From the NCBI GenBank assembly GCA_036365455.1, contig JAWQUS010000020.1:469001-533000 (forward strand): DNA of 64,000 nucleotides, written 5' to 3'. The DNA comes from Macrosoma leucophasiata. Lineage: Eukaryota > Arthropoda > Insecta > Lepidoptera > Hedylidae. Shown piece after piece: positions 40,272 to 51,675 of this stretch; the first letter of the stretch is position 1; each line of letters begins with the position of its first letter. Made by a program: the position numbers and the translations under genes. The notes beneath the pieces are model-generated. The model was given only the letters and a program-made list of their open reading frames with translations, was not told the DNA's origin and made no database searches.

Positions 40272-42371
40272 TCACGTGCCGATTCTGAAGGCCTTCTTAT
40301 TGACTGTAGCGACCACAGGTCGAGGGTTATCGACTTGCACGTTCGTGGAATGCACGTAGTTGTTGCTGTAGCCGGTCTCGCGGACCCGCGCGTTTGGACT
40401 CAATTTGTCGGTGCGCTCTCGATCGTCCGATCGTTCGATCTCGCTCGCGCGCTCCCTGTCTTCAGTGGACCGCTCTTTGTCGTCATCCAATCTCTCCCTT
40501 TCATCGGCCCTTTCCCTCTCGGCATCGTCGCGTTCCTCTTCAACACTGTCGGCTGGGCGTCGGTCATCGTCTGGGATCCTGTCGTCGTCGCGAATCCTTT
40601 CCGGGTCTTCCTGCAGTCTTTCGTGGTCACCCAAAAAATGTCCGTTCTCGCCCGAGTTCTCCTCGTGACGTACTAAATCCGGATCACGCGTCGGAGTTGG
40701 AACTGTCAGACCTCTGAATTGCTTTTCCTCTTCGGATATTGGCAGTTTTTTTCCGTAGTAATCGTAATCTCCCGCCGAATAGTAATCCGTGGAGCGCGTT
40801 TTCCTGCTCTTGTTACGTTTACGTTTGCGTCTGGGTGGCTCCGTTTGCGCCACGACGGCGCTGTGGTCGCTGTCACTATCGGAATCGTACTCGTGATCTG
40901 AATGTTGAGGTTCGTAGTCTTCGTCGCGATCTGGTCGCTCTGGTCGTTCTGGTCGCTCGCGATGCAACTTTTTTGGCCGCCTCTCCTTATATATAGGTGG
41001 AACTCGAACCGTGACGGTGTCTATCTCCCCCGGATTTTGCTCAGTGGGTGGCAAGACTCGCGGTTTCAGTCGACGTCGAGGATTTTGTGTGGTGGTAGTA
41101 GATTCGGCATCGTCTTCGGCGTCAGGCAGCGGGAGCGGAATGCGATTCGGTGCGCGTTCGCTCTGCAAATTTTGGTGCGAATCATCGCTCCGCCTACGTA
41201 TCTGATCGGCTAAGTCTCGATCACCGAAATGCACGTTCCTATAGTGGTTAGCGGGCAGCTTTTTCTTAGGTTTCTTCTGGTCCCAGAAACGATTGACAGC
41301 AGTACCGAACTCTCGCACAGCCTTCTCGCGGTCGCGGGATTCCTGGGCGTCCTCGTAGTCGTCGTCGAGTTGCTGAGGTTCTACATCATCGTAAGCGAGG
41401 TAGTCCTCATCGGCTGGCGCATCGCGCGCAACATCCGCGTTTAAGTGTTGAGCGTCGACCGCGTCGACACGTTGTGCCACTCCATTTCGAACGACGAAAG
41501 CGTCAACGTACACGCGGGGTTTCCGCGGCTCACTCTGAGGCAATTTCGCCGCGCGGGGCTCGATCGGTATCGGTGCTAACTGTTCCTGCTCTATCTCTTG
41601 TTCCTGCGCTTCTGCAAACTCTTCAGCGGCGGGAGAGGGGGCCGCGGCGGGGGCTCTATTAAAATTGAAATCTAATCTGAAATTAGATGAGATAGTTTCG
41701 AGATTGTCCGATTTGGGCGGCGGCGGGGGCGGGGGAGGCGGAGCACAAGGGGCCGGGGTGGTCGGGTTGGCTCGGGGTCTCGCGCACGGCGGCGGCGGCG
41801 GTGGTGGTGGAGGCGGTCGCGGTTTAGGTCTCGGCACCGCTCTCGGCTTAGGGCACGGCGGAGGGGCAGGAGGCCTCGGTCTCGGAGTGGTCGCCGTCGC
41901 TCTGCACGGCGGAGGGGCAACCGCTCGCGGGGCTCCACACGGGGGAGGCGCCGGAGCGGGCGCAGGAGCCGGAGCCGGAGCTGGAGCCGGGCCCGCTTGT
42001 ACCGGAGCATCGATACCCGCGACCGGAGCTAGCGGCGGAGGAAACACTGTTTGCGGTGGTTTCCTCGCTACATTGTAACCTAGCACATCAGCTAGACCCC
42101 GGAACACGATATCTCCGAACGTTCGCTTCTTCCTCACTATCGGTTCAAGGTCGTCGTCCTCGCTCACGTCGTCTTCGGGGCTGATGGGGGCGTTTACGGA
42201 GGCAGTGTCGTTGGCGGCGATGAGGATGTCGTTCGCTTCGGCGATGGTATCGTTTAGGACTGTAGCGATGGCTGCGGTTTGGTTGGCGGTGTCGGCGATG
42301 ACGAAGACGTTGGCGGCGTCGGCCGCGGCCGCGGCGGCTAGCAGGAGCACGAGCGGGAGCGCGCGCGGCAT
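40272..42371 (-). CDS. secreted proline-rich / acidic protein, 699 residues
   Basis: A single long frame from ATG to TGA with strong GC-rich codon use. Residues 1-19 are a signal peptide (MPRALPLVLLLAAAAAADA). A leader with three N-glycosylation sequons (NQT, NDT, NDT) and an acidic patch ends at RKKR (80-83), a furin-type site, then TFGDIVFRGLADVLGYNV. Residues about 115-235 are Pro/Ala-rich with five PPC or PAPC motifs and poly-Pro runs. The rest is charged: acidic Asp/Glu blocks, Arg/Glu/Asp repeats (ERPERPERPDRDED; ERSTEDRERASE) and a conserved-looking C-terminus (ATVNKKAFRIGT). No enzyme domain. It is probably an extracellular matrix or cuticle component, by composition. The 5' UTR may contain a further exon, not visible. 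Very long antisense frames are composition artefacts. Confidence 0.85.
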   Translation of the reverse strand: MPRALPLVLLLAAAAAADAANVFVIADTANQTAAIATVLNDTIAEANDILIAANDTASVNAPISPEDDVSEDDDLEPIVRKKRTFGDIVFRGLADVLGYNVARKPPQTVFPPPLAPVAGIDAPVQAGPAPAPAPAPAPAPAPPPCGAPRAVAPPPCRATATTPRPRPPAPPPCPKPRAVPRPKPRPPPPPPPPPPCARPRANPTTPAPCAPPPPPPPPPKSDNLETISSNFRLDFNFNRAPAAAPSPAAEEFAEAQEQEIEQEQLAPIPIEPRAAKLPQSEPRKPRVYVDAFVVRNGVAQRVDAVDAQHLNADVARDAPADEDYLAYDDVEPQQLDDDYEDAQESRDREKAVREFGTAVNRFWDQKKPKKKLPANHYRNVHFGDRDLADQIRRRSDDSHQNLQSERAPNRIPLPLPDAEDDAESTTTTQNPRRRLKPRVLPPTEQNPGEIDTVTVRVPPIYKERRPKKLHRERPERPERPDRDEDYEPQHSDHEYDSDSDSDHSAVVAQTEPPRRKRKRNKSRKTRSTDYYSAGDYDYYGKKLPISEEEKQFRGLTVPTPTRDPDLVRHEENSGENGHFLGDHERLQEDPERIRDDDRIPDDDRRPADSVEEERDDAERERADERERLDDDKERSTEDRERASEIERSDDRERTDKLSPNARVRETGYSNNYVHSTNVQVDNPRPVVATVNKKAFRIGT

Positions 42372-43009
42372 GGCGCGAACCTAATGTTCGCGGGAGCGGC
42401 GCGCGCGCAGTTTTGTCGCGCCGAAAGTTACCCAAGTGCGGTTCCGCTCGAACGCGCACGCCTACCCTTGCGGCCGCCGCAAAACAATAAACATACCCGA
42501 CAAAAGCTTCTTTTCATATACTCTGACTCTGTTCTGTTCAGGGTGAGTGTCTCGTAGAATGGCCATGATACCGATAAATAAGCAGCGCTATCGTTAACAT
42601 TAGAGGGTTCCTGGTTAAATTACCAGGAAATCGTTTTAAATGTTGTATGTAGTAAAGCAATTTCTAAAAAAAAAGTGGATTTTCTTCAGACGTGTTTGTC
42701 TAAAATTTATCTATTAATTATTCATGGAAATACATATGTAGGTAGGTACTATACTTCTCAATCAAAAAAAACTGTCTCATATAACCAAGTCGGTTGAGAA
42801 AGACTCAATTTAACACATTTTTCTCCTGTCGCTTCTTCTTTTTTTTTTCTACGTTGATCTTAAAATATTTGTTTGAAGTTAATATAAGTTTATAATCAAT
42901 GTGGGTACCTACCTAGGTAAATTTCGGATTAGTATGGGTATTTTTACTATATGAATAAGCAAGGCTGGCGTCGGGACGTACTGTAGCGGAATAATTATTG
43001 ATTTTCTTC
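42372..43009. other. promoter side of the proline-rich gene, otherwise empty
   Basis: A GC-rich block at 42372-42480 precedes the ATG. The only TATA-like sequence, GTATATGA on the minus strand near 42515-42522, is about 145 bases upstream. No gene is seen above it. Confidence 0.4.
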
Positions 43010-43115
43010 TTCTGGAAGAGAATTTTTCCACTAGTGCAGGCACTCAACCCATTGCAATAGCGCTGTCCAAAGGCTTTTGTTCCGCAATTGACGTCTTACA
43101 GCTGAAGTGGTGATG
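43010..43115 (+). repeat. family G tail
   Basis: GTCCAAAGGCTTTTGTTCCGC and GACGTCTTACAGCTGAAGTG then GTGATGA, the family 3' block. Confidence 0.55.
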
Positions 43116-43189
43116 AGGTCATAACATAACTATATATAACCTTCTAGCCGCTAAAACATAGTTTTCAGAGTTATTTTATTTTGGTCAGT

Positions 43190-43332
43190 AGATAATGTAA
43201 TGACCGAAACGAGAGATGTCCACTGCTGGACCAAAACCCATAAGCGGGGTATGCCATAATAATTTTTGCGTTATTGTACTTCCTACGCCCCATTGGCATG
43301 GTTTGACCGCCATTGTTCGGTGGACTGACGCC
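43190..43332 (-). repeat. family G retroposon
   Basis: The minus strand shows AATGGCGGTCAAACCATGCC, a TATGGCATACCCC block and GTCCAGCAGTGGACATC. It is the inverted partner of the preceding tail. Confidence 0.6.
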
Positions 43333-43337
43333 GGCCA

Positions 43338-43420
43338 GCATCGATAATGTACGGGCCCGTAATTGACAGCACACATGCATCAGGAGAAGCAACGCATCTA
43401 CATTAAAATCTCTGTCTGAA
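43338..43420 (+). repeat. S1 fragment
   Basis: ATAATGTACGGGCCCGTAATT to CATCTACATTAAAATCTCTG. Confidence 0.5.
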
Positions 43421-44156
43421 TCTGTTTTTATCAGGTTCTTTATAGGCTACCGTATTCAATTCAGCATCACTGGGAACGGAACTGCTTGGGACTCTCATGA
43501 CCTAAAAAAACAATCTCAAGGGTATGCAGGTTTCCATGAAAGTATGCAACTATGTATATGCACCTACCTACACCTCTGTCTACATCAGTAAATATAACAA
43601 GCTATATTTAGGGTTACAGCGCAATCACATTATAAGTAATATACGAGTGTTAACGTCACGGTAAAAGTAATTTGTTTGTCATATTATTGGACGTCGATTA
43701 GCTAATTTTAATTTATTTTGCCCATAGACCAATGCGCAGGCGCACCGGTTACAAACGATCTACAGTTAATAGACTTGCGGTCCAGTATTAGGAAATTTGA
43801 ATAAATAAATAATTGTAACTGATAAGAGTAATAGTTAATTATAAACTTTGCCGCAAACTCTATTCGTTTCTTTCTATTTTTATGTTACGTAAGAATCATG
43901 GCAAGTTCCATACATGGACTTGTACAAAAAAAGTGGGAATGATAGGTACAAGGTCCAACAGCTTACAAATTTAATCTAGGGAACCTAAGTAAAAATGCTA
44001 CCTCACACTGATGATAAATGAACTCTGCAGGTTGATTCCAAATTAATGGCATTATTCAGGAAAGAAAACTGTCCAAAGTAGGCCAGAGAGCCCAGAGATG
44101 GTAGACGATACCTACAGAGAAGACAAAGTCAAAGTAAAAATGTTTATTTATCTACT
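43421..44156. other. gene-free stretch
   Basis: No gene or repeat that I can assign. Confidence 0.4.
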
Positions 44157-44402
44157 ATAGCTGACCCGGCAAACTTCGTATTGACTCACAATGAAATAAT
44201 GTGTCAAAGGTTTGATAAATACGGACTATTTGTATGGGAAAATGAAATTGTGCTTTTTACTATTTCCCTTCAATTTCTTCATATTTCCTAACCTTTTAAA
44301 CCTTCCCTGGACTTCCAAAAATCATTCAAAATCAAAATTAGCCAAATCGGTCCAGCCGTTCTCGAGTTTTAGCGAGACTAACGAACAGCAATTGATTTTT
44401 AT
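44157..44402 (+). repeat. LINE-like 3' element, copy B
   Basis: Partner of 34474-34735: GCTGACCCGGCAAACTTCGT to AACGAACAGCAATTGATTTT. Confidence 0.65.
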
Positions 44403-44579
44403 ATTATCATTTAGGATTAAGTAGTTACAAGAATCACTCATGATATGATAGGTAGGTACGTCCAAAACGAACAACTTTTTTAAACTACGGGGAATAACAA
44501 AAGATTTAACCACCTACCTACCTACATGTCATTTCTGTTTATGAAATTGTAAAAATTGATAATCAAGAATGTCACAGAG

Positions 44580-44735
44580 AATAAATAAAGCTGAAGAGTT
44601 TGTTTGTTTGCCTGAACGCGCTAAGCTCAGAAACTACAGTTCCGATTTGAAAAAAATATTTCAGTGTTAGATAGCCCATTTATCGAGGCTATATAATATC
44701 GCGCAAAGATGAATAGGAGAGGGTACGTAACATCG
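44580..44735 (+). repeat. LINE-like repeat fragment
   Basis: GTTTGTTTGCCTGAACGCGC, CTACAGTTCCGATTTGAAAA and TAGCCCATTTATCGAGGCT form a phrase that I recognise from moth interspersed repeats. Confidence 0.5.
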
Positions 44736-45149
44736 CAGTAAGTATATTATATACTTATACCTGTAGAATGTCTCATTTCCTCTTTTGCAACTGATAACAA
44801 AGAAATATGAAATCTTCAAAATATCGTATACAGATATTCTAAAAACGAATGATGGTGGTTCAATTAGACACTGAGGCAGCTCTTTATTGGCAAAGTCTGC
44901 AACAAAAAATATTAGATTACAGTCGCAAATTGACTGAATTGATACGGCTCGTTTATTTAAATAAGCAAAGATTTATTTGCTTTTTGTTAGCCAAGTATAG
45001 AAATCTGTTTAATTTCGTGAATGAAGTTTGACGAGGGATTGCTGCAGATATCTATTGTATTTTGGCAGTTCTACAGTGAGATATATCAAGCTCCTTTGCC
45101 ATGATTGGATTGCACCAATCAAACCAAAACCATAGCATTAATAATAGTA

Positions 45150-45295
45150 TCTTAAGAAGTCTTAGGAATCGGCGTGCATGTATGAAGAGAATGATGAATG
45201 TAAATGAGGCGCGGGAGGTATGTCAGGACCCCCGGTCTATATCTGGCGCTCCACACTCACTGCCTATCCCGTTAGCTACCTGGCGTGAAGAAACA
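45150..45295 (-). repeat. LINE-like 3' fragment
   Basis: Reverse complement of the block at 19313: GGCGTGCATGTATGAAGAGA and GGAGGTATGTCAGGAC. Confidence 0.5.
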
Positions 45296-45374
45296 TACAT
45301 ATATACGTATATCTCAGAGCCATAACAATTTAGGTCTTGATAGTAGCAACGGATCTCTATTTTGACCTCTGGTT

Positions 45375-45649
45375 TTTTTTAATGTTTTGGAAATGGCAAG
45401 CAAGCATACAGTTCCCATTGATGTGAAGTGATGACTGCAGCCTATAGACACCCACACAAAGACCAAGGTCTTCACTCCTGAGGCCTGAGGTGTTATGTCT
45501 CTGTGCCGGAAATTACGGGGCCGTACATTACCACCTGACCGGAACCCGATAGTGCTGAACACTACCATTCAGCGGCAAGTATATTAGGTAATGCAGTGGT
45601 GCCTACGCCTTCGAGCTCCGTCACTGGAGCTCTACAACCAGTAAAAGCA
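45375..45649 (-). repeat. S1 copy inserted within S1
   Basis: Full-length minus-strand copy from a T run and AATGTTTTGGAAATGGC to CTCTACAACCAGTAAAAGC. GGTTTTT on each side may be the target duplication. Confidence 0.75.
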
Positions 45650-45677
45650 GGTTTTTGTGTAGATGTCTATAGACTGT

Positions 45678-45721
45678 AGTCATCACTTAACAACCATGTG
45701 AATGGTTGTTAAGTGATGACT
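45678..45721. repeat. 20-bp perfect inverted duplication in S1
   Basis: AGTCATCACTTAACAACCAT, the loop GTGA, then ATGGTTGTTAAGTGATGACT. Other S1 copies read directly from GTGAACTGCATGCTTG here, so the second arm was added to this copy. Confidence 0.93.
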
Positions 45722-46226
45722 GCATGCTTGTTCGCCACCTTCGTTACATAATAAAAAGATTATGTATTTAATCAGACTCGAAAGAGTTACAAAACTCAAC
45801 AGACGGACGGAAATACGGACAAGTGAATTCTACTAAAGGTTCCGCTTTTGTTTAAGTCACAATTGAAATCGAATGTAAAAATGATTGAAAAATAATCAAT
45901 TTTGTGTACCGCAACCGCCTAGGTCAAGGTGTGCTCTGGTCAAATGAAAACCACAACTAATTGGACCTCTCCCCTCCCCCCTTGCCCCGTTCTCCGGCGC
46001 GGTGCCATCTGAACTTGACAATCATATTAAGTGGAACAACGAAATAAATGAGATTATGAAGCCTTATTCTTGATTAGTACTAGCAGACTTTCTTTGGCTA
46101 TATTAAGGGTTTTTGTCACGTGTTTTTCGGAAGACAAACTACATAGGTACGAATAGGTTATGATTCGATATGCATCCGATAATTCTAGTGGTACATATTC
46201 ATAGGTATGTCTGGCACTATACGGCA

Positions 46227-46362
46227 GCGTACACAGAGATGTTACAACTTAGGTCTCAGGGTTGACAACCTGGCAACGCATTTGCATTTTGACTACATCT
46301 GGGTTATGAGCAGTCACTTCATCTATGTCTGGATGCTTATTTACCACCCTCGTTACATTAAA
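46227..46362 (+). repeat. partial S1 copy
   Basis: S1 3' half, from CACAGAGATGTTACAAC to CACCCTCGTTACATTAAAAAA. Confidence 0.65.
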
Positions 46363-47389
46363 AAATACAACGGGTTGCACTCCGGGAGAGCCGGCAGAAA
46401 TGAAACAATATTTTCTCGATCAGCAATGTCTATTTGTAACTTTTAGACTGACGTGACATGTGTGTCTTGTTATTCACCGTTGTTGAAAATAGTAATTAAC
46501 CCTTTAGGCCACCTAGTAACATAATCATAAGCGATTCTTGTGATCTCAAATGAACTTTTTGATTTGAAATGATTTGGATTTTGAAAACTTAAATATCAAC
46601 GTTGTGCATTTTGACTACCACTTAATGCTAGTTAATAATAAAAAATCGTCTGTGTCCTTACAGGAGTAGAAGCAGAATATGGAGATCTCTGTTTTTACAA
46701 ACACCTACTTCTTCTACCGATATCACTTCTTTTGAATCACATCCTTCTCTTCTATGACGTTTCTGGAATCGTTAAATATATTTCTCTAATGTATTCAATC
46801 AGAATTAATGTTTCACATTAATGTATCACAATTTTCAGAACGCGTATTACCATCAACACCAAATCTCAGTACATAGCATTTCACCTATTTCACCATTTAG
46901 TGGCAGATTGATGTTACCCCATAACTTATACCCCATAGCTTTCCTATACAGATTGAGTAGACATTTAAGAAGTACTGAAATGTATAATTGCGATTTAAAT
47001 GTGATTCCGGAAGCACTTTTCTCATCATCAGCGGTTAATATTTAGAAGCGCCTTTGCAATATTCATCTCCAACTGTCTAAATTCAAATTACGTTGAATAA
47101 AAGCACAGGCGTTGATAGCTGTCTCGCTGCTGGCTTTGTGGTCATAGACAGGCGCTGTCCTAGTTAGATTTTGGGAAAGAGGAAAAGGTCACCGGTCGTG
47201 CTAACAATTATGGAGGTGTACATATTAAATATAATACACCTCCTATGACTGCACCAAATTACTGACTTTAAACTACCTTTGATGAACTGGATTCCCTCGA
47301 GCAGTTGGCTTTAAACGCGCCGAGATAATATCATGACCATCCCACTGCCCATTTTTGAAGGAGAATTGTTTAGCTAGTGAAGTCAGTTA
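46363..47389. other. gene-free stretch
   Basis: No gene or assigned repeat. Confidence 0.4.
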
Positions 47390-47645
47390 ACTGAACAATC
47401 GCGGTCAAACCATTTGAATAGAGCGATAGTAAATGTAATAACGGGATGAGCAGCGACGTACGCCGATAAAACTACCGCTACTGCGATCCCCTATCCACTT
47501 GCCAATCGGGGAAATTATTTCATATTCTCCCCTAGTAACGCGTAATCCTGTTGAAAAACGAAAGCCTTCCACAAGATGCTTAATCTTGTGGAAGGCTTTC
47601 GTTCAGCAATCAAGTGGACGTCTTTCGGTTGAAGTGATGATGACG
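47390..47645 (+). repeat. family G retroposon with internal foldback
   Basis: Contains GCGGTCAAACCATTTGAATA, CTACTGCGATCCCCTATCC, CATATTCTCCCC and the tail CGGTTGAAGTGATGATGA. The foldback at 47557 sits where other copies have single-copy sequence. Confidence 0.75.
47557..47603. repeat. 21-bp perfect inverted duplication in family G
   Basis: The arms 47557-47577 and 47583-47603 pair exactly (AACGAAAGCCTTCC ... GGAAGGCTTTCGTT) around GCTTA. The right arm is the normal family sequence. Confidence 0.93.
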
Positions 47646-47990
47646 CCATATTAACTGTAGGTAGGTGTAGGTACAGTAGGTAGCACTAAACGGTAGGTGC
47701 CATTTAGCAGCAACTAGCTTAAGAATAAGGTGATAGGCATCAATAGAGTTCCATCGCTGGATTTTTACTACCAGCGAAAAGTAAGAATGTAGGTACATTA
47801 TTTCGTTTTATAACAATATAATATTTTAGTAACAATAAAGTTTATAATTCCTATTACGATAGGCAGCGATGTCGCAACTGGGAAGAGCGGGAAGGGAGCG
47901 AATTACATCGCACCGTTCCGCGACGCGACGCGGACGTAAAAAAGCGCACACTTTTGATGTCCATAGTGTGACCATATTTTAAAAAAATAC

Positions 47991-48195
47991 TGCTGGTTGA
48001 GCATCAGTGACGGAGCTCGCGAAAGTAGGTTCCACTGCATTACCTAATCTGCCGCTTAATGGTAGTGCTCAGTACTATCGTGTTCCGATCAGGTGGTATT
48101 GTACGGCCCTGTAATTTCTGTCACAGAGGCTATACCTTAGGCTGAGGCCTCCTGAGGGAGTGGCAAAGCATTTACGTTGAAGTCACTGGCGTCAT
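47991..48195 (+). repeat. S1 copy lacking the 3' end
   Basis: Starts CTGCTGGTTGAGCATCAGTG, with all the 5' blocks of the GGAAATTACAGGG-type subfamily. Confidence 0.65.
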
Positions 48196-48304
48196 GTAGA
48201 TGTTACAGTATTATTTACCAGTAATGTTAACTGTAGGTACGCTGGTTTGTCTCTTCATGTCATAAATAAAATACACAAATACAGTGCATGTTAAACTTTA
48301 GTAG

Positions 48305-48411
48305 CTATGTAATGGTTATTCGCTCTAGGTAGTTTATGATTTATTGACGTTTTGAAAGTATCTGTAAAGATCTATTCGAAATAAAAATATTTTCTATTTC
48401 TATTTCTATGG
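48305..48411 (+). repeat. LINE-like 3' tail with (TTTCTA)n, copy B
   Basis: Partner of 11904-12004, with two or three differences by eye. Confidence 0.65.
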
Positions 48412-49419
48412 AATTTCTGTGACGGTGTAGACTTATTAGGTACCTGATACACCTGTCGCTAATTAGAAGTGTTCTGTGCTTGCTTTTAACAATTGGTGGT
48501 ACCTAATAATACGTTCCTTCATAATTTCTAGACTCTATAGCAGAGATTGAAAGGTGTGCAAAACATCCAAGATAATTTATTTCATCGCACTAGCATTTGA
48601 GACCATTTACAACAAACAATATGTAAGAGATGTTTTATGTACTTATGTTGGCCCACAATTTGCTAGTAAATATCTTCATGACTTCGTTTAAAAATATCCT
48701 CATTACTAAGTAAAGCATGGGCAACACAGCGCATAAACCGACTATTATGCAGTATGCAAATGTAGGTACATTTGCATAGGTTCCACTGTAGTTCCACCGC
48801 GGACTTTAATGAACCGTGATGTCTTAATCATAACTGTTTCAAAAATACGAGTAAATTCAAATTCAAATGTTTATTGCAAGTCACATAAAATAATTACAAA
48901 GTTGCCTTAAATAACATTTCATGTGACACCCCGTAGGGGCATCGCAAAACAGGATTTGTAGACAAAACTTTCAAAATTTAATATTAATAATAATAGATGC
49001 ACTCTCAAAATTTTAAATTAACAGTAATAACATAGGTGGTATATTCACAATAATATTATAATTTAATACAATAATGTCAAAATAATATTTATGTCAAATA
49101 ATACAATGTCAAAAATGCCTACAATCAGTCAATAATAAATAGTCCATATCTTTTAAAAATTCATTTATATTATAATAGCATATATAATAAATACCTATCT
49201 ATAGACTTGTTACCTAGTAATGAGTATTATAAAGTTTTCTATTCCGTGAGTTATGATGTTATGATTAAAATATTGGTGTGGTCTTTCTATCTTATATAAT
49301 ACCACTTTAATTCCTAGAAGAAATAGTGGCTAATGTGAGACCTGCAGCAAACTCGCAAACAAATTGGCATTATTGGCAGCTTTACAAAATCAAACCTATC
49401 TAGGTTCGATTTTGAAAAT
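48412..49419. other. gene-free stretch with a LINE tail
   Basis: 48855-48960 resembles a LINE 3' tail (AAATTCAAATTCAAATG). A 12-bp perfect palindrome pair sits at 48753-48778. No gene. Confidence 0.4.
48753..48778. repeat. 12-bp perfect inverted duplication
   Basis: TATGCAAATGTA, GG, TACATTTGCATA. Confidence 0.85.
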
Positions 49420-49449
49420 ATGGAAGAAGATGTATTTTTGTTCGTCAAA

Positions 49450-49615
49450 AGATTGACAGACAAGCAGACGGCACCTGATGGAAAATGGTCACCGTCGCCT
49501 ATCAATTTTTGCAACACCAGGGCAGTTGCCAACGCTACCAGCGGAGGACTCTTTGTAGCGCCGAGAGGGACACCTCAGAAGGAAGTTCAGTCCACAATTG
49601 ACACAGCCTGGGTAG
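49450..49615 (+). repeat. interspersed repeat fragment
   Basis: GCAGACGGCACCTGATGGAA, ACCGTCGCCTATC and GCAACACCAGGGCAGTTGCC recall a common moth repeat. The 68-codon frame through it is not treated as a gene. Confidence 0.45.
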
Positions 49616-49821
49616 AATCAAACTGAAAAACCGCTTCCCTACGTGAATATCTACCTACTGCTACGTGTTCTGTCGGTGTGGGTGCAATTCTTTCTGGACG
49701 TTTGCATGTGTAAGTTTTGGTATGTTTATTTTTCATTTCTATCAAAATGCGTTTTTGTCGTAGTAGGTCGGGACCACGAGTAAACACCCGGTCGCACCTT
49801 CTGCGCCTTCGTCTCCATGTT

Positions 49822-50336
49822 TTTTTTTATGTAACAAAGGTGGCAAACAAGCTTGTAGTTCACATGGATATTAAGTGGTGACTGCAGCCTATGGACATTT
49901 ACACATCTACGTCAAATGCAGGTGCGTTGAGAACTTAGTTGTTGTGTCTCTGTGATAGTTATTAAAGGCAGTGGCGGACTAAGGGGGTGGGGGGGGGCGG
50001 TACGCCACGGGCCTCCGGTTCTGGAGGCCTCCAAAGATCGACTGGTCGCTGGGAATCATGAAAGATTTGTAGCTTACGGAGGAAAAAGCAGTTTTTTTAA
50101 TTTTTTATTGTTTGCGCGTTTTTTTATGTTTATTTTAGAATCTATCTACCGTATCAATTATACGGGAGGGGAGGGGGGCAATATGTGCTTGGATCCCCGT
50201 CCCCGCCCCCTAATTTTACTTCATGAACTTTTTTTTTGCTCGTTCGTCACTCTATTGAGCCTCCAAATACCGCCTCGGGCTCATGATGACCTTATTTCGC
50301 CACTGAATAAGGGCCTCATACTCCGCTACCAGTAAG
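49822..50336 (-). repeat. S1 copy split by a hAT-like MITE
   Basis: S1 at 49822-49968 and 50314-50336. The middle is the MITE plus target repeat. Confidence 0.75.
49969..50305. mobile_element. hAT-like MITE with imperfect 8-bp target duplication
   Basis: Termini CAGTGGCGGACTAAGG and, inverted, CAGTGGCGAAATAAGG. The flanks are ATTAAAGG and AATAAGGG. It is 337 bp with a G-rich left side. It shares terminal CAGTGGCG with the element at 29862. Confidence 0.75.
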
Positions 50337-51675
50337 TACTCCAGTAAGGTCCAGTGAGTGACCGGTCGCGGGTTCAAGAAATCATTTTTTTCTTTTATAT
50401 AAGTAAATGTTTCACTCGCATGTGTTATTGTGAAAAATCCTAGGTGTACCTACCTATATAGGTACCTACTACTGCGGGCACTGTAACCAAATTTAGGTAA
50501 TTCTCCTGACAAAAAACAACTGATACTCGGTTAATCTGAGAAAATCATCGAACGCTGATTGGATTTTATAAGAACGACGTTCATTGACCGAATTGTTGTT
50601 TTCGTTAGTTTTTGTGGGCGATCAGAGCAAACATTTCATAACTGTAATCATTAGCCCAGCAATGGTGTCAGATCTTTGTAATTCATCATTAATTCACTGG
50701 CTAGGTAGGTACCTACTTCACTGGGTAATCGGCGAGTCCAGAAGGCGCTCCAGCCTAAGTTATAGCAAATTGATTTGTAGCTGTTAAAAATTTAAATCGT
50801 CTATTTTTTTATAGGTAATCAAAGCACCTAAATAATAACTTTAGTAAAGACATTATTGTCTGCTATATCTACTGTTAAAAAAAATTGTTTTTAGACCTAT
50901 TAAAATTATTGTTTCAACAATAAGCACCAGCCTATCAGTTGTTTCGCACTTGTAATTCATGTGTACCCTACTAGATAGCGTTACTCTCTTCATTGGTCGT
51001 TCTTTACGAACTTTTTAACCGAGTTCAAATAAACGAGATGGTTCTCAATTCGGCCGGTATATATATATATTTTTTTTATGTATGTACGCCAATATCGCCG
51101 AGATTTCTGAACCGATTTACGTAATTCTTGTTATGTTTGATGCGGAATAGTTTCGAATTGGTCCCATACAAATTTTATTCAGGTAGGCCCATTAGTTTTT
51201 ATTTTATGAGCATTTTTTACTTACTTTCACCTCAAACTAAAGGAATAAGATTAGACAGCGTGTTGTCATAACAATGCGTTGAATCCACTGACGTCCTAGA
51301 TAGTCCTAATGCGCATGACAACAAGTGACAATGACATAATATATTTACTCATCGACGACACAACACAGCTTATTTACTACTTCGTGGATAAATGCAAAGA
51401 GTTAACAGTCCATGATTACTTTCCCCAAAAATGTATATAAAATTTTCATTGATTTCGTATAGCCGTGTAAAAATTTGGATCGACACATCTAAACAGTTTA
51501 ATTTATGTACCTATCTTATTTCCACGAAGTTAAAAGAGTCAGATTTTACAAATTTAACAGATGTGAACATTACTCTTATTGACAATGCAGCAATAAACTA
51601 AAAAGTATTAAATAAAAATAACTACGTTAAGAAAAACTTCAAATCTAAAAAGTTAAAAATAAAATAGATTTAATA
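50337..51675. other. gene-free stretch
   Basis: 51075-51215 resembles a moth repeat (GAACCGATTTACGTAATTCT, TTGGTCCCATACAA). Dense GTACCTAC/GTAGGTAC text at 50443-50470. No gene. Confidence 0.4.

Larger units (their letters stand above)
45310..45748 (+). repeat. S1 copy split by an inverted S1 copy
   Basis: Plus-strand S1 sequence at 45310-45374 (to GACCTCTGGTTTTT) resumes at 45650-45748 (GTTTTTGTGTAGATGTC to CTTCGTTACATAATAAAA). The 3' part also holds a new 20-bp inverted duplication at 45678. Confidence 0.75.

Noticed and set aside
40335..42384. Several long open frames on the plus strand and in other minus frames across the proline-rich gene
   Set aside because: They are caused by GC-rich, stop-poor codons of the real gene. 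They have no signal peptide or domain of their own, and the Gly-rich one is simply the antisense of poly-Pro.
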